This document shows, piece after piece, positions 1 through 14,300 of a DNA stretch of 64,000 bases. Positions within the stretch are counted from its first letter, which is position 1. The number at the start of each line of letters is the position of its first letter. This stretch comes from Glandiceps talaboti (Eukaryota > Hemichordata > Enteropneusta > Spengelidae), in the NCBI RefSeq assembly GCF_964340395.1, contig NC_135556.1, positions 22,831,723-22,895,722 on the forward strand, written 5' to 3'. A program made the position numbers and the translations under genes. A model generated the notes under the pieces. The model had not been told where the DNA came from and ran no database searches. It was given only the letters and a program-made list of their open reading frames with translations.

Positions 1-161
1 ACAACTTTAATATTTTACAAGTTTCAACCTTTTTATTATTAATAAACCGATACAAATACCAACACAAAAATAAGTTTGATAGTGATGAAATTTTTGTACA
101 TACGAAATAAAAAATCTAAAAATCCAGAAATCAGAAGGCTGGCTGACAGCAAGTTACTCAC

Positions 162-330
162 CTAGCATAGATAATTTGAAGTGATGTCAGAATGTGAGTC
201 AATGCTTGTTGCTTAGCAGCATTGGTTTCCAATGACAACACTATTTTAGCCAATGATGGTCTCTGTTTGGATTGAGATCCTGCAGCGCCCCCACCACTCT
301 GACTTGAACTATCTGAACTATCACTGATTC
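162..330 (-). CDS. HERC2: HERC2 exon 53: post-RLD2 linker
   Basis: 169 nt, entering in phase 1 and leaving in phase 2, residues about 3407-3462. A Ser/Gly-rich start is followed by [12 protein letters not shown] and [18 protein letters not shown], which matches the conserved linker after RLD2 in vertebrate HERC2. The donor is at 160-161. Positions 1-159 are intron with nothing else visible. Confidence 0.9.
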
Positions 331-3300
331 CTGTGGAAAGTATTAGTATATACTTATTAGACGAAGACTTATTAAAATCTCTCAACATATAACACAATAG
401 GACTTAAAATATATGGTAGTATTCACTAACAACACAGAATATATGACAAGTACAACAAGTAACACTGAAGTAAAACACTTCCTCTATGTCCTACACTCAT
501 TATAGCATTCATATCAAGTGTAAAAGTACTATTTCAATTGGTTTATTTGCAAGCCCAGCATGTGGCCTTTCTAATGTGGTCAATTAGCAAATGAAACAGT
601 ATACTTTTATATTTGATATGGTTGCTATAGACGATTGTGGTACATACACAAAACGCTTTACTTGGTGTTATGGTTTGTATTATCAAATGAAACAGTATAC
701 TTTTACACTTGATATAGATGTTATAAACGATTGTGGTACATAAAGAAAACGCTTTATAGTTTGGTGTTATGGGTTGTAAGTTCATATAGTACACATAATA
801 CTTTACATCTTGAATTAAGTTCTTACCAACAGAGCAAGCTCCTAGTGAATCTCTAGGTGTTGTAAACAGTACAGGTTCATGTACAGATGGTGCGCTAGTG
901 TCTGTGGTAGACCAGGCAATACTGTGAGATGACCCACATGCTACTTTGGTTATCTTGACACCTTCTAATCCATGTACCAATGCTGGTTTCTTGTTAACTG
1001 TAGTAGATCCATTGCCTTGCTGACCATGGTCATTATCTCCCCATGCATATACCTGAACAGTGGATAGAAACAAGGCAAGTTATTGTATCACTTATAATAT
1101 CAACATAAAATTTGAATTCAAATGAGATTGCAAGGGTTATGTTTGGCCACATCAAGTCAAGTGTAGATTAGCATTCAATGTACTTTGTAAAGTGGAAATG
1201 CATTAGTGATACATTCCCTACATTACAATTGTCATGTTTTCAACCTTAGAATGAATGCTATTTATGTAATATATCATCTATCATCAGACCTAATATTTCT
1301 CCCCTGACATTACATTTTATGTTCATCCGATTCAAAACTGAAGGAAACAAGTTGATCACAAACAAGACTTCACAATGAAGCAACTGTTAATTATCAAACC
1401 CTCCACTCAATGGGAGTCTGTATAAAAACCTTAACTATCCTTCTGTAGATTTTCCTTCAAATTACAACAATGCCATTGACACATCACTTCCAGCAAATGT
1501 TCTGTGACATGTGATTTGTAGGCCTGAGAGCAATGTAATCTCCCATACTGCCTTCATTGCATAATATACAATCAAATTCATCCATTATTTCAACCTAACT
1601 GTACAACATCTTTTTCTAAAACCTACCTGTCCTTGGTCTGTGACAGCTAGACAGTGTAAAGCCCCAACAGCTACATGTACAATCTTCTTTCCTTTCAGAC
1701 CCTCTACAACCTGTGGTTTCCTGACATGGGCATCTGTGCCATGACCTAGTCTGAAGTAGTCACCTTTACCCCTGTAAATACAACATGACATCACATTAGT
1801 TAGTAGCTGTCATGATTGTACACTGCAATAATATATGTTTTACTTTGTGAGTATGTATGTGTGAGTCTGTGTATGTGTGCATGTACATGTGTGTATGTGC
1901 ACATACATGTGTGTGTATGTGTGCGTGTGTGAGTCCATAGTTATATGTTTGTTATCCTTGAAAAACTTTACTATTACAAAATGTGCCTATACATATTCAT
2001 TCTTGGGGTAAATGAATTGTGCATAAATGAGTTTTATTTTGCAAATGTTTTTTAGTTCTATTTTAATTTGTACAATCTTTGCATGTATGGAAAGTCTAAT
2101 TGAAAATTAACCAGCTCCAAAGACAACTCTGTTTTCATCATAGGGGAAGAATTGTGTAGGTTAACGTACACATTACAATGTACACTTTTATTTTTAAAAT
2201 GGGACAAATTTGCACTTACCATGTCCATACTTGACCAGATCTTGTGAGAGCCAGTGAAAACTGAGCACCACATTCAATCTGTATGACTCCCTGGCCATTG
2301 AGCCTTTCCACATTATGTGGTATATTGACACCTTCACTGCCACCACGGCCAAGTTTACCAAAGTCTCCATCACCCCATGAAAAGACTAAACCATCATCAG
2401 TTAAACACAGAGTCTGAGCATCACGACTACCACAAGCCACTTGAATAACCCTGTGTCCTATTAGGCTCTTTACCTGAAAGGAGAGTTACAAAAAAAATAT
2501 GAAAATATATCCCTTGAACTGTAACCTTTGGCAGTAAATAAAGCCTTAAACTGACAGAAATAGATATAGCCATGCTCCTATCTCATGTACACTGATTGAG
2601 ATCAAGTGTGATTTTTAAAATGACTCGTTCTCTGTGACATTACATGGTTTCACACCTGAGTAAAGAACTGCCCTGGCATATCTATATTAGTCAGTACAGT
2701 GGCATATGTACACTTCACACACCAATGTGAAGACTTGACAACATACCAAAGTTATTTATACCATGAGGAAACATCACCATGCTTACCTGTTTAGGTCTAA
2801 GCTGTGTTGAATTATCACCATGTCCCAATCTACCATATTCACCTAGTCCCCAGGTGTATAAGCCACCATCTGATGTAATAGCTGCACTATGTGAACTTCC
2901 ACATGCAATGTCCCTAGCTCTCCTTGCCTTCAATGCCTCTATCAACCTGGGCTTGTCACAATTCCTGGTAAATAATAATCACATACACATTCATTGTTTT
3001 ATGGACCTAGAACACTAACCAGTGAAACATAAAATACAGTTTTAAATAACGTAATTATAAAAATATACAATCCATGAAATTAATTGCAGTAATATGTCAT
3101 AATGTGAGATTTTCTGCTTCTGTCCTCTGCACCTAGACCTCGATGAGATTAGGCGCACTACAAATCGCCTTTATTATTATCATTTTTATAATGATGCTCC
3201 TTGATTCATAGACTGCACACTTTCTTAGGTTGGTACGAGATAATTCATTCTTAAAAATATAATGTGTATGACAAATGTCGCAGATCATACAATATATTAA

Positions 3301-6300
3301 AGTGTAGGGAGCCATTGTTAGGTGTACTTTGCAAAAAATTCAAGTATCTTATGTTGCTATAATATCTAAAGTGTCTCGATTTGATTGGTTGCTAGAATGG
3401 AACATCTGTTGGCAAACAAATCAAACTACTTGGTACACACACAATTACTTACATGCGACTGAAGTGGCCTAGCTTGCCATCATCTCCTTCACCCCATGAA
3501 AACACTTTACCATCCACAGTCAGTGCCATTGAATGACGACCACCTGAAACAACAGTAGTAGTGGTTAAGTTGGGGCAATTCAAATATCATTTAAATGTAA
3601 TATTTACATCTTTAAGATATGAACTATAGAAGTCGGTAACACTCCTTGTAAATATATTAGGAAATACTTCCCATATCAGGTAGTATAGTACATATAAACT
3701 AGAATAATTATTACTCTGTGAGACAATAAAAGGGGAAGGGAGGGAAGAGATGTTTACATTCATATTCCAGTCTATCATGGTAGGTACCTCTGATGGTTTA
3801 GATTATGACATAAATGCTGATATATTTTTTTTTGAGACTTGCTTTCCTTATCGATTTCTTTAAACAATAGAAAAGGGTTAAAATATTGGCAACTTTTGGG
3901 CAAGATAAACAAACGTGACAATGATTTCGTTGTTTTCCTTTTATAGTGAGACTTGGTGTAAACTTATACAAGAACTCAATTAGACATGCCAATTAGTTAT
4001 TCACCCATGTTGATACCACAGCGCCCTCACAAGGTCATACATGGATATTTAATGACTACTCACCTGAATGGACCGCTACTTTCTTGACGACATATTGTGA
4101 CAGATATTGTACATATCTTGGTAGAGAGACATTACCATTAACAGTGCCAAGTCCTAATCTACCATTGGTAGACTCTCCACAGGCATAGATCTTACCCTCT
4201 TGATTCACTGTCAAAACAAATTTACAATGTAATGTCAGAAATTCAGCCTACTGAAAACCTACCCAAATTCTTTGTTAGAAAAAAATAGCACATACCCCGG
4301 TAGAAAGGACACTGACTGGCTCAACCTTTACATATAATAAAAAATTTCCCATTGATAAAAAGCCTTTTCATTTTATCAACATAGCCTGTACTTTCACATC
4401 CCTACCCTAGTGTCACTTGCGCCTCCTTCATTTTGTTTGGCTAGCCTGGTTAGACAATGTGGGATTTTTAATTTATGAAACAATTTTACCATGGCTTCCG
4501 ATTTGAAAAACAAGTGTGAAGCAACATATGTCAAGCCATTGTTTGTCACTCAATAAATTGCAAAAAATTAATAAATGTGTAAAATGTTTGTTATTGTACG
4601 TACAATAACAAATGTTTTTACACATTTTTTGTCTTTTTGCAATGTATTATGTTACAAACACAGGCTTAAACAATGTTATTTCACATTAATTTTTCAAGTA
4701 GGAAGCCATCATAAAATCATTTTATAAATTCAAAATCCAAAATAAATACCCAATCCTCATCCATATGGCCATTTTAACATCACTAACCCTAAAACTGATG
4801 TACTGATAAGAGACTAAATGCTTTACATTATCTTGAAATAAAAAACTGACTTACCAATAAAGAGACTCTTTGAACCTCCACAAATCTGTACACACTGGAG
4901 CCCTGACAGCATGTCATTGAAGACTGGAGTTTTGATCTGAAATGGGAACATCTTTACAGTTATCGTGATTGAGCTGTAACAACTCCATTGTGTAGATATC
5001 AATATGCTATGTATGTAGAATCTAATGTATGTATTAATTTGTTAATGATAATGGAAACACATGTTTGCTGACTGACAGAAATGCACTGTATTATCTAAAG
5101 TATCTATTAATTTGATTGGTTGCTAGATTGGAACACCTGTTGGCAAACAAATCAAAATACTATATTTAGATCTCCTTATGGGTCACTACAAGCTAAATAT
5201 ACTGGTTCTTATATATGAAATGATTCTAACTGGAAGATTGCTAATGATCAAATTTAACCTTTAACCTATTTTGGATCTGTATGTTTGCACGTCAACCATT
5301 TTGTATCCCCTAACTCTCTTACCTTTGAACATTTAGGACTCCCTAATTTTGGTACAATTTGTCTTGTGGCCCTCTCTGCCTTTAGTCACTCTTACAGACC
5401 CCTAACTGGTCTGTATCTTTACAATTAGTCTTAAGGGGCCCTTATTGGTCTATATTTACAATGTCCTGAAGACCCCTTAGCTTTCTGGTCCATATCTTTA
5501 CAATCAGTGTTAGAATACCTAACTTGTCTATGTGTTTACAATCTAGTCTTACCTTTGATCCCTTTGGACCCCCTAACTGATCTTTATCATTGAGTCCCCA
5601 CATGAAGACTTTGGTTTGGATTTCATTGGCTGATGCTGTACTTGAACTTCTCTGTCTCATAGTTGTTCTATTGTTACCACTTTCTTCATCTTCATCATTG
5701 TCTGATGCTAGGAATGAGAAGCTGGCAGCAATGTCATCTTCATCAGCTCTCATCCTGCCCACCAAGTGAATGCCATGTACTTTGCAGTCTATACCGCTGC
5801 TTTTACACTGGCATATGGCTATCTCTATGAAACGGTGGTACTGCATGATAAAATGATTAAAAATAGTCACACATGGCTATCACTATGAAACGGTGGTACT
5901 GCATGATAAAATGATTAAAAATAGTCACACATGGCTATCTTTATGAAACGGTGGTACTGTATGAAAAAATGATGAAAAAATAGTCACATATCGCTATCTT
6001 TATGAAACGGTGGTACTGTATGATAAAATGATGAAAAAAGTCACACATCACTATCTCTATGAAACGGTGGTACTGTATGATAAAATGATGAAAAAAGTCA
6101 CACATCACTATCTCTATGAAACGGTGGTACTGTAGGATAAAATGATGAAAAATAGTCACATATCACTATCTCTATGAAACGGTGGTACTGTAGGATAAAA
6201 TGATGAAAAAAGTCACACATCACTATCTCTATGAAACGGTGGTACTGTAGGATAAAATGATGAAAAAAGTCACACATCACTATCTCTATGAAACGGTGGT

Positions 6301-8270
6301 ACTGTAGGATAAAATGATGAAAAATAGTCACACATCACTATCTCTATGAAACGGTGGTACTGTAGGATAAAATGATGAAAAATAGTCACACATCACTATC
6401 TCTATGAAACGGTGGTACTGTAGGATAAAATGATGAAAAAAGTCACACATCACTATCTCTATGAAACGGTGGTACTGTAGGATAAAATGATTGAAAAAAG
6501 TTAAATATGACTATCACTATGACACGATGGTACTATGGTCCATAGTATGGACAAAAAAAAGTCCACTGAAATCACACTGATTGTCTCTCAAATACAAACT
6601 CCTATGAAGATAAAGACAGCAAACTTGGATATGTCCCATAATTCAAACTGCCATGTCAAAGTCATGTGATATAACTGCCAACTCAAAGGTACTTATCGTC
6701 AATACTTCAACTGAAGATGAAAATAATTTCATTTAGTCTTTGAATCCTACCAAAACACTCACCTCTGTAAGATCTTGAAGAAGTGTCACTATCTGTTCAG
6801 TAGCACCAATGTTGATAGTTTTGGGGTCTTTCATGGCAGATATACTATCACCCACAGACACAACTACTAGGGATGGCTGATAACTACTATCAGTTGGTTC
6901 AACAGACATTCGAAGTTTGTGTACCAATATGTCAGGATGCATTTCTAAACGGATCCAATGCTGTAAAAATATTGACAAAAATTGACGTAAATACTGTCAC
7001 ATTGCATGTTTCAATTAAACATATTCAGGTAAAGTACAGTGGAATCTTATGTCAACTTATGCTTGTCATAAGAGCTTACCATTTCAGAAATTGACATACA
7101 TTGATTTATCGACATAAAAGGTTATCATTTTGGAGTTTGACATGACCACTCACCAGAGTACTGTACTACAAACCTCAACAAAAAAAGCTAGTCTGTGAAA
7201 CATAGTCTTGCCAACAGTGCCTGTATTTTACCATCTTCAACAAGGCTGTTATATCTTTTGAAGTCACTCTTATGTACATTTATGATCAATCTAACTTGAC
7301 GATGTGGAATATGTTTATATATTATGGGGGGGGGGGGGGTCCCCAGGGGGCAATGATGAGACTATTGGAGTTCTACACAACTAACCTCACAACAACTTTA
7401 TTGCAATTTAATACAGACCACACAAAATGAAGCTTCAATCTGTGTAGCCCAAACAAACAGTCTTGGCAACAGACACTTCCTTTCACCATCTTACACCTTT
7501 TGAAATGTGTTTTGGAGTTCAACACAAAGAACTTAGCAGTGCTGTATTACAGACGTTACATTAATATTTGATATCAAAACATTAGAGTTTGCCTGAAAAA
7601 AGAATGAATGGTAATCTGTCCAAGACGATGTCAACCAATAACATTCCAATCTGAAGGCATAAATTTGGACATGAACTTAAGTGCCATCAGCTCAGTAAGT
7701 ATAGTATCCAAGACATTGGTATTTGCAAAATGGCAAGACTACATGTGTATCAGAGTTATTTCATAAAGTGAATATCATGTAGAGTCAGAATACTATTCAC
7801 CTTTCCCTGTGAGCCTGATGACTGCCAATATGTAGCTGGGTTGCCATCAACAAGTCGACAGGACTGACTTTCTCTAGTTGACACTGTCAGGTTTTTAACA
7901 CATCTAATCCATTCATCAATCAGTGCACCAGCTCTGTTGGTTTTCTTTTTACCTTTACCAGGTTTACCAGCATTGACAGGTGATGCACCTACAACAAGAC
8001 AGAGGAGGGTATATTAACTATTAGAGATGACGACAGCAAAGATGATCAATGACAATGACACAAAATGATGGTAATGTAAAACATGTTTTTGATTAGTAAT
8101 GGTTACATTACCGCTACCACCAACAAACCCCCCCCCCTCCATCACCATCACCAATGCCACCAATACCATCACTACTATCATCACCATCGTCGTCATCATT
8201 GTCATCACCGCCGTCGTGATCACCTTCGTCGTCGTCGTCGTCGTCATCATCATCGCCGTCGTCTTCATCG

Positions 8271-8325
<55 letters not shown>

Positions 8326-11300
8326 GTTCATGATAAAATTATCCACCTCAAATTCTATTTTACAGGCTGATGAGAGTACTACTTCCTACCAGTCTACTGG
8401 CTACCATTAACTAATCAAAACTGAATGAAACAAATTACTTTACAGTTCATCTTCACTCACCTGGTTCATTGATGCGATTAAACGGGTGTTTATGACTTCG
8501 TTTTGAACGGAAACAAGCTTCACAGAAATCAAAGTCTTCACAGGTCCTGCATTTATATCTTGGTCCACTAATTGGAAACATTTGACAACCATCACAACTA
8601 GTATACAGAAATGATCAATACTTGGGGATTAATATCTCAACAATCTTCACAGTTCCACTACAAAGAAAGGTCATTTGTAAAGTCACAATCTCTAAATTCA
8701 TTCTGCAATGGCATATCTTGCCATGTCATATAGGTTGAGAAAGCAAAAACTTTGTTTGAAAGTGGGACCACGTTTTAATTCTTCAACAGTATCAAAACGT
8801 TGTACTTACATACTGTAATGAATGAAATTTTCTGTCAAACTATTAAACTAATTAGCTTTGCGGTTGCATCATGAAAATCACAGCAAAATAAACTGAAAAT
8901 AAGTGTTGGCATAAAATAAACAAGTTTGAAAACACATCAAGTTCAATCAACAACTGTGCTAGCTGTTTGAGATAATATCTGATGTTGCCACATATACAAC
9001 TGTAAGTCAAATTACATTTGACATTTTCTGTCCAACATGTCTCTGTTGCATAGCTAGACACGGTTGCCAACAATGACTTAACCAAAAATAATTAAAACCC
9101 AAAACTTCAAGCACAAAGACTAAGGAGTGACAACATAACATTTAATTCACATCCTCTCTATTCCTACTTCATTTTAGCAACATTTACAGTCTTGCTTTAT
9201 ACCTAAATTTCCAACCTAAGATGTACATTTTTGCATCACAACTAGCAAAAACTAAAACATTGTATAGGACATTTATTGCCACAGTGCATCACTACTGCAG
9301 TTTGACACATGTATCTCATATCTGACCTTGTCTTGAAGAGGAAAGAGGTCAAAAGTCAAAGGTCAAAGTTATGATTTCATAGTGTAGATACAGAGAGTTA
9401 GATGAAAACAGTACTTACAGATATAAAGAAAATTCTACAAACAAAAACAAAGAAACATGCAAGAATGAATTATCATGCCATCAAGTAGACAATGGTATCT
9501 AATAATAACACATGCCAAAGCCACAGACAAGACACACAGACTGTATCAGCAGCAAGCCTACCATGCTCAATTCTGGCCAACACAAGTTCTTGTGAACAAA
9601 AAAAATCAAAATTTAAAAGTGGGGTAAAATTAGTCAGTTAGAAAATAACTTATGATGAAGAGAACCAGGAACACTCAGGTTTTAGGTAGTTGCAACTATG
9701 TTCTAATTTTGGCATGGTTAGCAAAATGAATCAATCTCTCACCCCCGTTTCTAACTGAAAATGGAACGACTGATCATAGAAGAAAGTATTAAAGAATGTA
9801 CCAAATACTGACTATTAGGGGTGACTGGATTGAAAGGGGTGGGGGTTTTTTGATTATTTTTTTTTTATTTTTTTTTGTTTTTGAAGTCATGCATTGGATT
9901 CTACAAAAAGATGTAGAACTATGGAAGAGAGGTACAAAAAGCACTTACAATCGGTCAGAATGAGTTTGGTCAGGCTTGCTGTCTCCTGACTCGCTGTGCT
10001 GTGCCTTATTGCTCTCCAGCACTGTGGCTCTAAACCTATTACTGCTCGCTTTGACAGCTACATTGGAAGAAAGGAACAGAACAAGAAGAGAAAAAACCAC
10101 AATCATTGGCAAGCCCAGAGGTGGGAAGTTAGACTTACGTGATACCAGGATGGTTACTTGGCACCAGTTCCATTTCACAAACTAGACCCATCCAGTGAGA
10201 CTGTTGTGGAAAGTCTACAGTTATGTCTCGTCCGTTAGCACTGATAGCTGCAATAGGAATAAAAATAAATGCATGCACAAGTGCACGGATTTGTAACTCA
10301 AAACTTTCACAAGGCACATGTACTCTCTTATGAAACACACTGCTGGTGCAATTCCAGTATTAAATTTATACAAAATTGACACTATCTCAGTCTTTGAATC
10401 CCAACTTTAGTTGCAATACTGGTCCATCTTCAGTAGTAAAATCAATGATTTGTTGTAATTATCAGGATATAACACTTACCAGTGACAGTTCCTACACTCT
10501 GATGGGTTGCTGATCCCCATTTATACTTTGGTGCTGCTACACTCTGTCTCACTCTCACTCTATCACCAACTTTGATGTTACAATTTGCAGGTATTTGAAA
10601 GTTATGACCCAACAGTTCTACATGGATGTATCGAACCCAGTATGTGCCACCTTTACGTTGCCAATCAGATTGAACATTCAGATCATGTAAACCATCACGA
10701 TCCAACTGGAATAGCATAATCAAATAACTGTTATAGCCAAACATATCTCACAGAGAAAGCAGAGAAGCAAATGAAATATCTCACTTACTTGTCAAGTACA
10801 TACTATCAATCAATCAATCAATGGAAAGAATTCGTATTGCACCAAAATCTAATACGAGTAATGTTCTATGGCGTTGAACAGGAACAATATGATGACATTG
10901 ATATTAAACAAAGTTTACCAGTAGCTGCTTATTTATTGTATGCAATGAAACTCCAAAAGGAAGTGCATGAATATATTTGAGTATTGTGTATTTTAATATT
11001 TTTTTCCTGTCAATGTGTATAAACTTTTATTGTACATTGTATTATGGGCTGATAATTACACAAATAAAGACCACTAGCATTGAACAGGAACTATACTATA
11101 CTAATCACAGAGATAAACACCATTTTTAAAAACCTGAGGCTGATAAGTGTTCATCATGATCTTCAACCTTGTATTGAAATGGTTCACTTTTGAACGTAAT
11201 ATGATCTTTGTATCACAATTACGAAGTACAATAAACCTTCCATATCATCGTTTTCTCCAACAAATGACGAGAAACAAATTGAAATATTGTGAACAAGACA

Positions 11301-14300
11301 AAAAAGTGAATTGTAACATATCTTGTTTTTACCTTGACCACTCTGCCAAGATCTGAGACTAAAACTTCTTCATAAGTACGACAACACTTGACCATCATTC
11401 CTACTTGAATGTTGTCTCTTACATAGATGGCATAGTCATCATTGTTGAAAAAATCAGTACGTTTCTTGAAGGTTTGATTATCGGCTTGTCCAGCATCTTG
11501 CTGCAAATCAATCAATCAATCAATCAATCAATTAGTGAATTTATAAAGCACCAGTTTCCACTACAATGTAGCTCAAATGTGTTGGTACAGTTAGAATGCT
11601 CTGGAGAATAGATATGTCTTTAGGTTCTTTTTGAAGATTAGCTGTTGGTTTTTGTTGTATTTCCAATGGCAGTGCATTCCATAGATGGGGTGCAGCACGT
11701 GAGAATGTATGCCGCACAACAAATATGGAATAAACAATTTTTTAGACAAATTCTGTTCACAATCATTTCATCCAGAAACTTCAGAAGTGCAAACTATTTT
11801 CTGTTCACTGCTTACGGATTCACATTTTCATTTTTGTATTACACTCATAAACTTAATCATGTGCTCTTTTCAAAGACATCAGACATCATTAACAGATGGA
11901 TTATCTACTCTTTACTGAAATCCATTAAAACCATTTTAGCTCGTTCCTCACTTTACTGCTTAACTCATCCTTCAGTGTCACAGATACTTATTTGTTGATT
12001 TATAAGTTTCTGGTATAGGATATTATAACATGCAAAAGCTTTCAATTGCAATAGAATTCATATTTCCACTCTGACCGTTGAACAATGCAAATAAAATGAA
12101 AATCACCATAACACAGTAAGATTACATGAATGTTAAATTTACCGGATCTGGAGTAACTTCAGGGATCTCTTCCAAGTCATCTGATACAGACTCAGAGTCA
12201 GAGAAGTCTTCACATGATGACATACTTTCAGAGTCTGATATCAAGTCTGGTACTTGTAGGTCAGGATGTTCTAGTAACCAACTAACTAACACTTCAGCTG
12301 ATGGGGAGTCACCTGAACTACCTGGATAACATAGAAATCAAAATATGTTAACGACACCTGTTTTAACAACATAATTCAAAATCATTGGTCTATTCAATAG
12401 AATTGGGAAGAACTACTTAGCCCATGAAATGTTACTGTCAGTTTTGATTGGCCTATGAAATCATGCTGTCAGTTTTGATTGGCCAATGGAATCCTTTAGT
12501 CAGTTCTGATTGGCCTATGAAAACATGCTGTCATTTCTTTTAAGCCAATGAAGTCCTGTCATTTTTGAATGGCCAATGACATCCAACTAGAAGCTCTGAT
12601 TGGCCAATGAAATCCTACAGTCAGGTCTGAATGGCCAATGACATACAAATAAGTTCTGATCATCCAATGAAATGAAATCAAAATCGTACCAGTTCTGATT
12701 GGACAATGAAATCCTCTTTTCAGTTCTAATTGGCGAATAACATCCTACTGTGACAAAATCCCTTGTGAAAAAATAAGGATATTTTCTTCAACAAAACCCT
12801 GACTATATATACATTCAAGGAAGTATCCCACACTTACTGTGTGCCTTCATGGCAAATTCCACATTCTTTCGAGGAAATCCCATTTCCATGAGTTGTTGAA
12901 CAAGTGGAGATGGTCTTGGTGGGGATGGTTTCCTCTTCTTTGATTTACTGCTAACTTTCACATTACTGTATTTCTCACTGATGTTGTTGTTGCTAACAAT
13001 GTTGTTACTAGATGCAGCAGCTGCAGCACCAGTAGATGGTGTAGAGCTAACTGGTGTAGATGTTGGAGTTTCACTAAATGAACTCTGTGTATCATCAATT
13101 GTAGGATGACTAGCTTCAGCGGCAAGATACTGACATATCGCAAGAGCAGCAGCCTGTTTATAACAAAGCAAAACATTGGTTCTATTTTATACAACTCTTG
13201 CAATTGTCAAACTGAAAAAATCAGTATTAGGCGATATCAACCTGGGCAGAATGAGTGACAAATCAGCTGGAGCATACACTCACATGTAATTCTATCAAAC
13301 TTCAAAGACACTTTTGATTTGGAGATGGTTTGAAAACCAACCAATCACTAAGAGCATAGCATCCATACACTCACCTCTAACTCTATTCTATCAAAGACAG
13401 CTTTGATTGGTGATGGTTTGGTGGCAGCAGCCATCAGATGTTGTAGAAGTAACACCTGGGCCGTGGAGGGTTCATTGCCATCTTCTGACGATGGTGATTC
13501 AATAGTTGTAGTCAAAGACAAAAGTTGACGTAGATACTGCTGGCGACTAAACAACACCCTAGCAGCCTTCAATACGCCGAGACGAATCTGTTGCTTTCGA
13601 AGCAATTTACAGTTGATGGGATCTACAAAGTAGAATTTGTAAATACATTTATCAATGCAATGATACAAGGTTAGCCATTCAGTGACTGAAATACAGTTTC
13701 TGTTGTAACTTGTCTACTTGATATCAAAGCTAATGAGACATGCAACTTAGTTGTCACTTAAAGACAGGACAATGTATTTACTAAGGTTGGGGTACCTGGG
13801 TAACAGAGGGAAAAAGGGGTAAAAGTTGCATAGTTTTTCACACAATCTACAATAATTTTGTTTTGGAACCCTGGTAAACTAACTGGGGAGCCCCTGCTTA
13901 CCGTCCATAACAAAAATACTGCAGGATGAATATAACTTTTGACCAATTTAGTCCAGATCACACTCCAGGAGACTTAGTTTTGTCCATTTACCCAGTAAAA
14001 ACAGCCACATGTAACAATTTTTGTTCACAAAACGAACAGTAATTCATTCAATGAACATGTCCACCACACTAATCACAGAAAAATATTACATATGAGTAGG
14101 TAGGGAAAATCTATCAAAGTTCTACAGTCATTTTACTGAGGGATCCCAATAAAATTATAGTATAATATATGGAAATATAAGAAATTCATCAAAGTAGCCT
14201 AACTTTCCTACCAAGGTTCTAACACTTGAAGGTTAGCATAAACACTGAATGAGAACCAAGGCTTTACAACCCTTAATCTGTGGAAGTTTTTTTGTCCTCT

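Noticed and set aside
5941-6331. Minus-strand frames repeating [11 protein letters not shown]
   Set aside because: Not a separate gene: they are the tandem acceptor array of HERC2 exon 45.
5841-6540. CRISPR-like appearance of regular ~57-bp repeats
   Set aside because: Animal DNA, no unique spacers between repeats and no cas genes; the unit is a splice-junction copy.
8014-8410. Overlapping open frames of poly-Met, poly-His and poly-Ile
   Set aside because: They are translations of an (ATC)n microsatellite inside a HERC2 intron.
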